From: M55B112 sp040880545
GTDB taxonomy: Bacteria; Bacteroidota; Bacteroidia; Bacteroidales; GCA-2748055
Assembly: GCA_040880545.1 (NCBI GenBank)
Contig: JBBDIE010000040.1
Span: 1-42,534 of the forward strand
Direction: 5' to 3'
DNA: 42,534 nucleotides
Numbering within the stretch: the first letter of the stretch is position 1; each line of letters opens with the position of its first letter. Under the pieces are notes generated by a model. The model was not told the DNA's origin and did no database searches. It saw only the letters and a program-made list of their open reading frames with translations. This document shows, piece after piece, positions 33,690-42,520 of this stretch. A program made the position numbers and the translations under genes.

Positions 33690-35939
33690 TTAATGGTGCC
33701 CCTCACTCTTTACTTCCCACCACCAGTGTCCAAATGATTCACGGTAGTCGCTGCAATCCAGTTCATCCTTTACACTTTCAGGGATCTGGAATGAGAGGTT
33801 TTTTGAATGGGCGTAAAGTGGATTCCGGTATATTTTCTGCATATACCTGGCCCAAATCGGCAAGGCTGCCGAAGCTCCCTGCCCATAGCCACCATATCTG
33901 AACCTTACACTGGGGAGATCGCCACCTACCCATATACCGGTAATTAAAACAGGCGTATAACCAATGAACCACCCATCTGTATTGTGTTGCGTGGTTCCGG
34001 TTTTTCCTGCGATCTCATTCTCAAATCCATATACCCTCCTTAGCGATGATGCTGTCCCGCTATCCACCACACTCTTCAGCATCTCTGTCATCAAAAGGGC
34101 CTGGTGAGGATCAATCAGCTGTTCTGAAATCCTGGATTCAGCCTCAAATAAAACATTTCCGTGTTTGTCTTCAATGCGCTTTAGAAAAATGGGCTCAACA
34201 ATTCTTCCCTCATTTAGAAAAACACTGTAGGCCCTGACCATTTCTTTCAGGGAGACGTTACCTGTTCCAAGTGCCAGGGAAGGGACCTCAGGCATGTCGC
34301 CCTCAATGCCCAGCTGTTCTGAAAACCGGATCACTGCATCTGTTCCGGTCTCTTCCAATAATTTTACACTGATCGTGTTTACAGATTGTGACAATGCCCC
34401 TTTCATGGAATAATACCCGCCATACCCGCCACTTGCGTTCCTGGGGGTCCAGTTATTATATTCCTCATAGACCACTGAATCATTCGGAAGATAGGAGCAT
34501 GGATCGTGACCGTTTTTAAGTGCTGCTGCATATAAGATCGGTTTAAAGGTTGAGCCAGCCTGCCTTTTTGAATGGATATGATCGTATTTAAAATAATTTG
34601 AATTGATCCCGCCAACCCAGGCCCTTACATACCCCGTCTCTGCCTCCATGGAAAGCAACCCTGCGTGTAAGAACCTGGAATAATGGACCACAGAATCGTA
34701 TACAGACATCTCTGTCTCCTTCATTCCCTCATAGGTAAATATTTCCATTCTTTTTGGAATCTTTAATGCTTCGATAATTTCCTCCCCCGACAACCCCTGT
34801 TTTTTCAATCGCCCGTAAGCCGGTGTTTTTTCAAGGATTTTAAGTATGAAGCCATTCTGCCTCCCCCAGGGATCTCTGGTTTTCCATTGCCGGTCAAAAT
34901 TTTTTTGCAGGTTGGCCATATGGGCCATCATGGCCTCCTCGGCATATTGCTGCAAATCGGCATTGATGGTGGTGTATATCTTCAACCCGTCTGTATAGAT
35001 GTTGTAATGTGAACCGTCACTTTTGGGGTTATTCTTAGCCCAATCAAGCAGAAAAAGTCGCAGGTGCTCTCTGAAATACGGAGCCGGGCCCTCATTGTGC
35101 GAAAGATTGACATAGTCGGTTTTAATAGGAAGGGCACAAAGTGAATCAAGCGTGACCTTGTCTATATAGTTATGCTTGTGCATTCGCGATAGCACATTGT
35201 CCCTCCTGGACTTTGATCTTTCAGGAAAATATCTCGGATTAAAAACATAGGTTCCTTTTAACATTCCAACTAGCAGGGCCGACTCTTCAATTTTCAGGTT
35301 GCCAGGCTGCATTCTGAAAAATCTTTGGGAACCAGTTTCAATTCCATAAGTATTTTCTCCGAAGGAGACCGTATTGAGATATAGCTCAAGGATCTCTTTT
35401 TTGGAATAGGCTTTATCCAGGCGAACACCGATGATCATTTCCCGGAATTTGTTCACTGGCATCGTAATTATTGAATACCTCTTTCGCTTGTACAGGTTTT
35501 TGGCCAGTTGCTGGTGTATCGTGCTGCCCCCGCCCGCTCCCCTGTTCTGAAGCAGTATTGATTTAAATATTACCCTGAGTGTGCTTCTACCGTCAATACC
35601 ATGGTGTTCATAAAATCTTGCGTCTTCAGTCGCAATCAGGGCATGGATTAAATGTTCAGGAAGATCCTGGTAACGAACGTTGGTCCGGTCCTGGTAATAA
35701 TATTTTCCCAGCAACACCTTGTCGTTAGAGTAGACCTCTGACGAAATGTGGTTCTGGATGTTTTTGAGCTCCTGTACTGTTGCAAGATGACCGAACATTC
35801 CTGTATAAACCAGGAAAAACAATATTGAATATAAAAGTAAAATGCTGCCGGTCGTAATGGCGACTATCCGTATAATTTGTCTTGGTGAGATTCGATACAT
35901 CAAAGCAGGTACTATCGGTTTCTTTCTCTTCTGTCCCAT
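33690..35939 (-). CDS. Class A penicillin-binding protein (PBP1A-type transglycosylase/transpeptidase)
   Basis: 749 residues from the ATG at 35939, which overlaps the upstream lipoprotein gene by 28 nt; an ATG at 35900 (736 residues) avoids overlap and is equally plausible. After a membrane helix (about 22-48) the GT51 domain has EDARFYEHHGID with catalytic Glu105 and GGSTIHQQLAKNL. The transpeptidase domain has SxxK as STFK (Ser463), SVN in LSQSVNTIS and KTGTT. Both activities should be intact. It polymerises and cross-links peptidoglycan in the periplasm. The upstream SH3-domain lipoprotein gene is in the same transcription unit and could encode an activator, as LpoA does in Escherichia coli. 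Confidence 0.96.
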   Translation of the reverse strand: MGQKRKKPIVPALMYRISPRQIIRIVAITTGSILLLYSILFFLVYTGMFGHLATVQELKNIQNHISSEVYSNDKVLLGKYYYQDRTNVRYQDLPEHLIHALIATEDARFYEHHGIDGRSTLRVIFKSILLQNRGAGGGSTIHQQLAKNLYKRKRYSIITMPVNKFREMIIGVRLDKAYSKKEILELYLNTVSFGENTYGIETGSQRFFRMQPGNLKIEESALLVGMLKGTYVFNPRYFPERSKSRRDNVLSRMHKHNYIDKVTLDSLCALPIKTDYVNLSHNEGPAPYFREHLRLFLLDWAKNNPKSDGSHYNIYTDGLKIYTTINADLQQYAEEAMMAHMANLQKNFDRQWKTRDPWGRQNGFILKILEKTPAYGRLKKQGLSGEEIIEALKIPKRMEIFTYEGMKETEMSVYDSVVHYSRFLHAGLLSMEAETGYVRAWVGGINSNYFKYDHIHSKRQAGSTFKPILYAAALKNGHDPCSYLPNDSVVYEEYNNWTPRNASGGYGGYYSMKGALSQSVNTISVKLLEETGTDAVIRFSEQLGIEGDMPEVPSLALGTGNVSLKEMVRAYSVFLNEGRIVEPIFLKRIEDKHGNVLFEAESRISEQLIDPHQALLMTEMLKSVVDSGTASSLRRVYGFENEIAGKTGTTQHNTDGWFIGYTPVLITGIWVGGDLPSVRFRYGGYGQGASAALPIWARYMQKIYRNPLYAHSKNLSFQIPESVKDELDCSDYRESFGHWWWEVKSEGHH

Positions 35940-36646
35940 TCTTCCCGGTCGAAGTTTTGCCTGCTCTCTCTAAGCAGTTCCCTTTCCTGTTCCGCAATAT
36001 TTCGCAGATCCGTAAGAAAGACTGTATTGGGATAAGGATTGTTTTCGAGCAAATCTTCAAGATTCTGAACCTTCTGTTCCTGATCTTCTTCATTCAGATT
36101 TCGCATAACAATTAAAGCAAAGGCCAGATCAACAGCATTGGTGGTAATATTCTCCTTTTTTATCCAGCCCCTGTTTTCCTTTTTTTCATTCACAATCTTT
36201 ATCCAGTCGTCCCACTCCTCAACAACGGCTACAATCTCCATAATTTTCAATCTTTCATCGGTAATTGTCAACAGGTCGGGTCTCAGGTAAAGAGGGACTT
36301 CGGTAGTTATTACGGCAGGTTTTGCATCCAGTTCACTGGCAAAGTCATATACCCATACAACGGAAGAATCCGATAATCTTACCTTCAGGAATTTAGTATT
36401 GTTATAGGAAGAATCGATGGCAAAAGTGTCCAGGTATAAAAAACTTTCACCCAGGCTTAAGAGGGATACCCTGGATGAACTTCTCAGGGGTTGGCTGCGG
36501 GCCGATATCCTGTCCCATACGCTGACCCCCCTGGTTTCATGGTTTTCAGTTATAATTATCTCTGGTTGATCCGGCGAATCGTTTTTGCAGCCTGACAAAT
36601 TCCATAAGAGCAATATTCCCAGACACCACGTGAGCTTTCTAAACAT
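35912..36646 (-). CDS. SH3-domain lipoprotein upstream of PBP1A
   Basis: 244 residues. The signal MFRKLTWCLGILLLWNLSGC gives a lipobox LSGC with Cys20. Two bacterial SH3-like segments follow: residues about 40-110 (VSVWDRISARSQPLRSSSRVSLLSLGESFLYLD ... VWVYDFAS) and about 115-175 (VPLYLRPDLLTITDERLKIMEIVAVVEEWDDWIKIV ... GWIKKENI). The last 70 residues are charged helices (EEDQEQKVQNLEDLLENNP...). SH3 domains of this type often bind peptidoglycan. The stop lies inside the PBP1A open frame, so the genes are tightly coupled. Role is inferred, not known. Upstream, a single-mismatch promoter element TTATTTTG lies on the minus strand about 30 nt before the ATG. Confidence 0.85.
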   Translation of the reverse strand: MFRKLTWCLGILLLWNLSGCKNDSPDQPEIIITENHETRGVSVWDRISARSQPLRSSSRVSLLSLGESFLYLDTFAIDSSYNNTKFLKVRLSDSSVVWVYDFASELDAKPAVITTEVPLYLRPDLLTITDERLKIMEIVAVVEEWDDWIKIVNEKKENRGWIKKENITTNAVDLAFALIVMRNLNEEDQEQKVQNLEDLLENNPYPNTVFLTDLRNIAEQERELLRESRQNFDREEWDRRERNR

Positions 36647-37080
36647 TGTTATAAGTACTTATTATTTAAGTCCTTGCAAAATAACGAAAATCCGGTGGAA
36701 AAGCTGTCTTTCAGCGGTAAATTTATACCGGCTGGATTATATAAATGGACAAGTACTTTTACATGGCCTTCCTCTCACCCAATCATACATACCGTTCGGT
36801 ATATGGTGGCTTGAACCACTCCCCTGGTTTCAAGCGTTTTCTTTCTAACACAAATTAATATTTCATTACTGCCTTACTTAGTTAAACTATTGTATTTCTA
36901 CTATTTAACAACAATATACAAGACCATTTCGATATCGATGCCATGCTACCCTATTTATTTACATCGCTCTTTGTGAAGGATATTTAAGGAGGGTTTCATA
37001 TATTTGGTATCTTGCGTGATGGCCTGAAATTCTTTGATCTCATAAGAGGGCTGCCTGTTATATACATGGAAAATTAAATT
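36647..37080. other. Divergent intergenic region between the SH3 lipoprotein and aldo/keto reductase genes
   Basis: 434 bp. It contains a near-palindrome ATACCG-TT-CGGTAT (36789-36802), an inverted repeat GCTTGAACCA/TGGTTTCAAGC (36809-36835) followed by TTTTCTTTCT on the plus strand, and a 36-codon frame starting at ATG 36745 that ends in the hairpin. An exact TATATTTG promoter element (36999-37006) serves the reductase. No annotated gene class explains the hairpin. Confidence 0.5.
36999..37006 (+). promoter_or_regulatory. -7 promoter element for the aldo/keto reductase-GH43 unit
   Basis: TATATTTG matches TAnnTTTG exactly. TTTG at 36970-36973 lies 25 nt upstream, longer than usual for a -33 box. 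The predicted leader is about 68 nt. Confidence 0.45.
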
Positions 37081-38028
37081 ATGAAAAGAACAAAAACAGC
37101 TGAGGGAATTAAGCGAAGGGAATTTTTACAAAGAAGTGCCACCTTTGCAGCCGGAACTATGATCGTGGGATCAGGAGCTTCAACCTTATTCGGGGCAACG
37201 GATTCCCGTCGATCAAGAACTTCCATTGAAACAATCACGCTGAACAATGGCGTATTGATGCCGATCCTTGGATTCGGCACCCTGTACCTGAATGGCGACG
37301 TGGGGGTACAATGTGTCTCTGATGCCATTTCGCTTGGGTATCGTCTTATAGATACTGCCACAATTTATGGAAATGAAGAATCTGTTGGTGGTGGAATAAA
37401 GAAAAGTGGAATAAGCAGGGAAGATCTTTTTGTAACATCAAAAGTCTGGGTGGACGATTCAGGCTACAAACAGGCAAAGCAGGCTTTTCAAACATCCCTG
37501 GATAAATTGGGCCTCGACTATTTAGATCTGTATCTTATCCACCGGCCCCGGGGAGACGTAAAAGGTTCCTGGAAGGCGATGGAAGAACTGTATAATGAAG
37601 GAAAAATCAGGGCAATAGGTGTAAGTAATTTTGAGAACGCACACCTGGATGAACTTTTGTCTTACGCGAAAATCAAACCGGCAGTCAATCAAATCGAATC
37701 CCACGCCTTTTTCCAGCAAGACAAGGCCAATAAAGCTTTAAAGAAACTTGGGATACAAATGGAAGCGTGGTCTCCATTGGCACAAGGGCGCAACGGACTA
37801 TTCACAAACAACACCCTTGAAGCCATTGGCAAAAAGTATAATAAGACAAATGCCCAGGTGAGCCTGAGATGGCACTACCAGCGAGGTATAGTTGCGATCC
37901 CCAGGACATCGCAGAAGTCTCATATGATAGAAAATCTGAATGTATTTGACTTTGAGCTCAATGAATCCGATATGAAAAAGATTGACTCGCTCGATTTAAA
38001 TATCACCCAATTTCCTGAGTGGGAATAA
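37081..38028 (+). CDS. Tat-exported aldo/keto reductase
   Basis: 315 residues. The N-terminus carries a twin-arginine signal (KRREFLQRS, Arg12-Arg13, then a hydrophobic stretch to about residue 38). The mature enzyme is a standard AKR barrel with the catalytic tetrad Asp91 and Tyr96 (DTATIYGNE), Lys121 (TSKVW) and His154 (LIHRP), so it should be active with NADPH. Most AKRs are cytosolic; export of a folded, cofactor-loaded protein by Tat is in keeping with tatA in this genome. It is 44 bp upstream of a GH43 lipoprotein on the same strand, suggesting a shared carbohydrate role. The substrate is unknown. Confidence 0.93.
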   Translation: MKRTKTAEGIKRREFLQRSATFAAGTMIVGSGASTLFGATDSRRSRTSIETITLNNGVLMPILGFGTLYLNGDVGVQCVSDAISLGYRLIDTATIYGNEESVGGGIKKSGISREDLFVTSKVWVDDSGYKQAKQAFQTSLDKLGLDYLDLYLIHRPRGDVKGSWKAMEELYNEGKIRAIGVSNFENAHLDELLSYAKIKPAVNQIESHAFFQQDKANKALKKLGIQMEAWSPLAQGRNGLFTNNTLEAIGKKYNKTNAQVSLRWHYQRGIVAIPRTSQKSHMIENLNVFDFELNESDMKKIDSLDLNITQFPEWE

Positions 38029-38072
38029 TATCTTACCCCTGAAATAACTTAATCAATCAACTTACTTCCGAT

Positions 38073-39854
38073 ATGCAGAAAAATCTAACTTCAATTACCT
38101 TCAGGACCCGGATCATTCATCTGCAGTCCTTGCTCTTCCTTTATATTTTTTCTCTGATCCTCGTCTCCTGTGATGGTCAGAAAAAGTTGAAGCCAGAAAA
38201 ATCAATAGCCTACTTTGATTATTTTAATTATCAGGGAAATGACGACTATTACAACGATAATCCGCTGACTGAAGCTGACCAGTTTTATAATCCCATTCTG
38301 CCAGGCTGGTATTCCGACCCCAGTATATGTAAAAGAGGAGATGACTACTTTTTGGTAACATCCACATTTTCCTATTTTCCCGGAGTCCCCATTTTTCATA
38401 GCACCGACCTCGTCAACTGGAAACAAATTGGCCATATTCTGGACCGGCCCTCTCAACTTCCTCTTGAAGGACAACGTATTGGTGAAGGGATATTTGCTCC
38501 TGCCATCAGTTACAATCCGCATAATGAGACCTTTTACATGATCACAACCAATATCCGCCGCGGCAATTTCTTTGTGAAGACGAAAGATCCATTCGGTGCA
38601 TGGTCGGACCCGGTATGGTTACCAGAGGTGCAGGGCATAGATCCCTCAATCTTCTTTGATGATGATGGAAAGGCCTACATCGTGAATAATGATGCCCCGG
38701 ATGGCCAGCCCCTTTACCAGGGACATAGGGCCATACGCGTTCAGGAGTTCGACTGGAAAACTGAAAAAGTATTCGGCCCGCGGAAAATGATCGTGAATGG
38801 AGGTGTAAATATTGAGGAGCAACCCATCTGGATTGAAGGGCCACACATCTATAAGATAAATGGGATGTATTACCTGATGAATGCGGAGGGAGGATCAGGA
38901 CCCCAGCATTCGGAAGTGATTTTTAGAGGTGCACAACCAATGGGGCCATATATTCCCTGGGATAAAAATCCAATCCTTACCCAACGCCACCTGGATCCTG
39001 AACGACCAAATCCAATTGGATGGGCTGGTCATGCCGACCTTGTTCAGGACGAAGCGGGTGACTGGTGGGCGGTATTCCTGGCTTGCCGCCCAATTGACAA
39101 TGAATTTGAGAACCTCGGCAGGGAGACGTTTCTGATGCCAGTTAAATGGTCGGATGACGGATTCCCTTACATGACCCAGGGAGATGATTTAATACCAATG
39201 ATTGTAGAAAAGGAAGGTATTACACGCGAAAATGTCACTTTCGGTAATTTTAGTGTGAAGGATGATTTTAGTGATACAACGTTGGGTCTCGAATGGATGA
39301 CACTAAGGACCCCGGCTTCAGAGCTGTATTCTCTGCAAGAACCATCCGGTTACCTTTCATTGACTTGTACTGAGAATAATGCAACGCAGAGAAAAACTCC
39401 GGCCCTTGTTCTGAGGAGAATGCAGCATCACAAATTTGAATGTGAAACAAAACTCACCTTCGACCCGGCTGAGAATGATGCTGCAGGATTGCTGCTGCTT
39501 AAAGATGAAGGGCATCAGTACTTTCTTTCGGTGAGCAATGCAAACAACAAGAGGGAGATCAGTCTGATAAAAGTATCTCGCTCAAATGAAGAGAAACTGG
39601 CTACCGAAATGATTAAGGCTGGAACTGGTGCGCTTGGATTGAAGATTGTTTCACAGGGCAAAACCTTTGATTTCTATTATGCCCAAAAAGAAAATAAATG
39701 GGAACTCCTTTGCGCCGATATAGATGCACATTACCTTTCAACCGACAATTCTTATGGATTTACCGGAACCACAATCGGGATGTATGCAGTGAAAAATCCT
39801 GATGTAACAGTTCAAAATATTACGCCGGCTCCTGAAGGTTTCGACTCTGAATGA
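38073..39854 (+). CDS. Glycoside hydrolase family 43 lipoprotein (beta-xylosidase/arabinofuranosidase type)
   Basis: 593 residues. The lipoprotein signal ends in LILVSC (Cys33). The five-bladed GH43 propeller has its base Asp82 in WYSDPSIC, Asp190 in GIDPSIFF and acid Glu255 in WIEGPHIY, and the conserved NLGRETFLMPVKW segment near residue 350. A C-terminal beta-sandwich (about 395-590, DDFSDTTLGLEWMTLRTP ... FTGTTIGMYAVK) is the usual xylan-binding partner in subfamilies with the GRETFL motif. It would trim xylo- or arabino-oligosaccharides at the outer membrane or in the periplasm. It is likely co-transcribed with the aldo/keto reductase. No SusC/SusD pair is in the window. Confidence 0.93.
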   Translation: MQKNLTSITFRTRIIHLQSLLFLYIFSLILVSCDGQKKLKPEKSIAYFDYFNYQGNDDYYNDNPLTEADQFYNPILPGWYSDPSICKRGDDYFLVTSTFSYFPGVPIFHSTDLVNWKQIGHILDRPSQLPLEGQRIGEGIFAPAISYNPHNETFYMITTNIRRGNFFVKTKDPFGAWSDPVWLPEVQGIDPSIFFDDDGKAYIVNNDAPDGQPLYQGHRAIRVQEFDWKTEKVFGPRKMIVNGGVNIEEQPIWIEGPHIYKINGMYYLMNAEGGSGPQHSEVIFRGAQPMGPYIPWDKNPILTQRHLDPERPNPIGWAGHADLVQDEAGDWWAVFLACRPIDNEFENLGRETFLMPVKWSDDGFPYMTQGDDLIPMIVEKEGITRENVTFGNFSVKDDFSDTTLGLEWMTLRTPASELYSLQEPSGYLSLTCTENNATQRKTPALVLRRMQHHKFECETKLTFDPAENDAAGLLLLKDEGHQYFLSVSNANNKREISLIKVSRSNEEKLATEMIKAGTGALGLKIVSQGKTFDFYYAQKENKWELLCADIDAHYLSTDNSYGFTGTTIGMYAVKNPDVTVQNITPAPEGFDSE

Positions 39855-39913
39855 ATCGGATTTTCACATGGTAAACCGGATCCAATCGAATTTTCATCTG
39901 AAACGGTAAGCAC
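39854..39913. repeat. Weak 30-bp tandem repeat between convergent genes
   Basis: Two imperfect units start at 39854 (AATCGGATTTTCACATGG) and 39884 (AATCGAATTTTCATCTGA), a period of 30 bp with about three quarters identity in the first 20 bases. They overlap the end of the GH43 gene by 1 nt. The rest of the 160-bp gap holds nothing recognisable and no clear terminator. Confidence 0.3.
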
Positions 39914-40014
39914 AAAACGCAAAGCGCGTGTCTGTACATCACCGGGGTTTTCAAAAGTTATGAAATACCCTGTACATTATCTGCTGCACGGAATTGGAGG
40001 CGATGAAAGGCTCC

Positions 40015-41502
40015 CTATTTTCTTCTTCGGATAAATATAAAGTCACCTCCCTCATCGCCTACATTTTGTATGGTGCCAAACTGAGGAACATTTTCAGAGT
40101 TGTTGATCACGGCAGTTCTCATTTTTGAAAATAGCTCTTCTGCAGATACATATTCATTAGAATTCTCCCGTAGGTTTTTTAACAGGTACTGCAAAAAGGC
40201 ACTTTTGTCGGGGACCTCGGTGAGTGTACCACTTGTTATTGCCTTGCGGCTATTCATCTGATAGAGCATTTCAATTGCATAGGTGGCAGAGAAGGCTGAT
40301 CTTGTTTTAAAAATCCCTCCGCTGAAACATGCATCTGCAATTAAAAGTGTGTGTTTTGATTTAATTGCCCCCAGGTAATTTGTCAGATCAGTGTTTGGAA
40401 TCCAGTTAACAGGGTTGTTTTTGTTTGCATCACTCGGAAGCCAGTACCCGACACCCATTCCTTCATCCCAGAATCCATGTCCGGCATAGAAAATCAACAG
40501 GTTATCATCAGGGTTAATTTGTGAACGAAACTGATGAAGCGTACCAATAATATCAGCTTTTGTGGGATTCATAAGCAGGATGACATTTTCTTTCTCGAAA
40601 TTATACTCATCTGTCAGGGTATTATAGAGTTCAGTTGCATCATTTATTGGTTCTGACAAATCCATTATTCCAGGGTCATCATATTTTTCATTTCCAATAA
40701 GAAGCGCAAAGTTACGAGCTGCGTGCAAGCTGTATTCAATTGTAAAGCTGCTACTAACTGTGTCATCCCCGGCATATATCACGATCCGGATATCGTTAAA
40801 TCCCAGTTTGAGTCCGACAGGTTCATCGAGCTGAAAAGCACAGTCTGCTGATGGCGTTACTTTATTTCCCAGGTAACCTTTGATGAATGAATCACCCCGG
40901 TAAATAACCAGCTTGTTAAAAGGTGCACTTGCTTTAATACAGGCTTTCACGTTATACTTGCTACTGGCTGTAAGAACAGCTGAAACAGCTGGTTGAATAA
41001 ATTCAATACTGTAGCTGTTTTTTGCATTTTCCGGCCATGTTTTTAATTGTGAATCAGGATCTGAGATGACCTTGGTGGATCTTTCTGAGTAAAACTGAAC
41101 CATGCTGTTATTAAATGCAACATCAGTTGCAACAACCTTTATTGTATTCCTCCCGTATGCCTGCGGGATTTCAGCCATGAAATGACCATCGGCAGAAACA
41201 AGGGCTTCAACTCCATTTACCATCACTGCATATATCCCTCCGGCATCTTCAACTTTGCCCTTTAATACCAGTGTCCTGGTATCTGATTTCACCAGAGAAT
41301 CTATCGATATTACAGGAGTTTCCATTATAATTACAGGCGGTGTAACATCAATATCTGTTCTGCTCTGATCAGAAAATTTCCTGAGTTCAGTTTCGGTTTT
41401 TGAAATATTGAACTGTATTACTCCCGATTTACTTTCAGAGACCTGTGCTGATACCGATAATGCTGTATATATGATCCCGATGATTAGAAGTACCTTTTTC
41501 AT
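40015..41502 (-). CDS. Secreted caspase-like cysteine protease (peptidase C14 family)
   Basis: 495 residues with a Sec signal peptide (MKKVLLIIGIIYTALSVSA). Residues about 55-140 form an Ig-like domain (LVLKGKVEDAGGIYAVMVNGVEALV ... GRNTIKVVATD); a second beta-domain spans about 165-258. The C-terminal caspase domain starts at NFALLIGNEKY (264) and has the catalytic dyad His342 (FYAGHG) and Cys392 (IADACFSGG). It is predicted to act in the periplasm or at the surface with basic-residue or other caspase-type specificity that cannot be told from sequence. It lies 151 bp downstream of an outer-membrane protein gene on the same strand. Similar secreted caspases in Bacteroidota are mostly uncharacterised. 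Confidence 0.93.
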   Translation of the reverse strand: MKKVLLIIGIIYTALSVSAQVSESKSGVIQFNISKTETELRKFSDQSRTDIDVTPPVIIMETPVISIDSLVKSDTRTLVLKGKVEDAGGIYAVMVNGVEALVSADGHFMAEIPQAYGRNTIKVVATDVAFNNSMVQFYSERSTKVISDPDSQLKTWPENAKNSYSIEFIQPAVSAVLTASSKYNVKACIKASAPFNKLVIYRGDSFIKGYLGNKVTPSADCAFQLDEPVGLKLGFNDIRIVIYAGDDTVSSSFTIEYSLHAARNFALLIGNEKYDDPGIMDLSEPINDATELYNTLTDEYNFEKENVILLMNPTKADIIGTLHQFRSQINPDDNLLIFYAGHGFWDEGMGVGYWLPSDANKNNPVNWIPNTDLTNYLGAIKSKHTLLIADACFSGGIFKTRSAFSATYAIEMLYQMNSRKAITSGTLTEVPDKSAFLQYLLKNLRENSNEYVSAEELFSKMRTAVINNSENVPQFGTIQNVGDEGGDFIFIRRRK

Positions 41503-41653
41503 TGGTGCATAATTTGGTTAAACTTCAGTTTTTCAATTATTTAAAATCCTAAAAATGACAACTCCGTTTTTATGCATTGGAACCCATGCTATTTTCAGCG
41601 CCTTTTGTGAAAGTTCTTACATGAGGGTTTCATAATAGTTATATATAGATATT

Positions 41654-42520
41654 TTAAAACCTGACCCCCAGTGCAAATGTTCCAAAGGTGAGCGGAGAAA
41701 TTGCCCGGAAATTAGTTCCCTGTTCAACTGCTTTCGGATCAATGTGACACAATTGCATTTGGATGGCCACCCATTTGTAATCGGCAGTAATTCCAAGGGC
41801 CGGACCATACAGTTTATCCTCAATAAAGGGATTATCAAGGGCATCCGAATTTTGGAAAATAAGTCGCGTTCTCTCGAAACCCGCCATCAGATGCAACTGG
41901 AAAGCATCAAAACTCACAATCCTCTTTGTTAAAAAGTATGATGAGGGGATAACCTTTTTATCATTCAGAAATTCATCCAGGGTAATGCTTCCCATAACAA
42001 GTGGAATATCTTCATCAATGGCATACTTGCCAAACCGGAAGGAGAGTACAGCTCCAAAACTACCCATTATACCTGCCGTAAATCCTGGTTTAAATCCCGG
42101 AAACTCTATCGCCGGACCTGCATGAACCCATTTCTTAGACCATTTTTCGGTAAGCTCAATATTTTTGTTTGAAACTTTTCCGGCATCAATATCTTTCAGC
42201 AGCTCGGTTCTGATAATAAATTCCGCCGAAGTCAGCGCATCAATGTCCCTTAGAACATCCCATACAACAAAATATTCAGGTTTACCCCCCTGCACGTTGT
42301 CACCAATATCGCCTGATATGCTATTTATTTCTGTATTTAATCCACCGTTAATTGAGCATAATACTTTTACCCTGTATATTTGCCCTGGTTTCGAATCAAT
42401 TATCCGGTATCCAATCTTTATAAAATCACCGCTTTGTTCCACCTTAATGCTGTCTACTTTCTGTGCTTGAATTATTGTTGCCAGGCCCAGCAGCAGGATC
42501 ATTATAATTTGCTTTTTCAT
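41654..42520 (-). CDS. Outer-membrane protein with N-terminal beta-sandwich domain
   Basis: 288 residues with a Sec signal peptide (MKKQIIMILLLGLATIIQAQ). Residues about 22-110 form a beta-sandwich domain of a type common in Bacteroidota secreted proteins (IKIGYRIIDSKPGQIYRVKVLCSINGG ... SISGDIGDNVQGGKPEYFVVWDVLRD). The rest (about 125-288) has the alternating, Gly- and aromatic-rich strands of a small beta-barrel and ends in GVRF, a C-terminal Phe typical of outer-membrane insertion. It is upstream of the caspase gene on the same strand and may be part of a longer operon that continues beyond the window edge. Confidence 0.7.
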   Translation of the reverse strand: MKKQIIMILLLGLATIIQAQKVDSIKVEQSGDFIKIGYRIIDSKPGQIYRVKVLCSINGGLNTEINSISGDIGDNVQGGKPEYFVVWDVLRDIDALTSAEFIIRTELLKDIDAGKVSNKNIELTEKWSKKWVHAGPAIEFPGFKPGFTAGIMGSFGAVLSFRFGKYAIDEDIPLVMGSITLDEFLNDKKVIPSSYFLTKRIVSFDAFQLHLMAGFERTRLIFQNSDALDNPFIEDKLYGPALGITADYKWVAIQMQLCHIDPKAVEQGTNFRAISPLTFGTFALGVRF

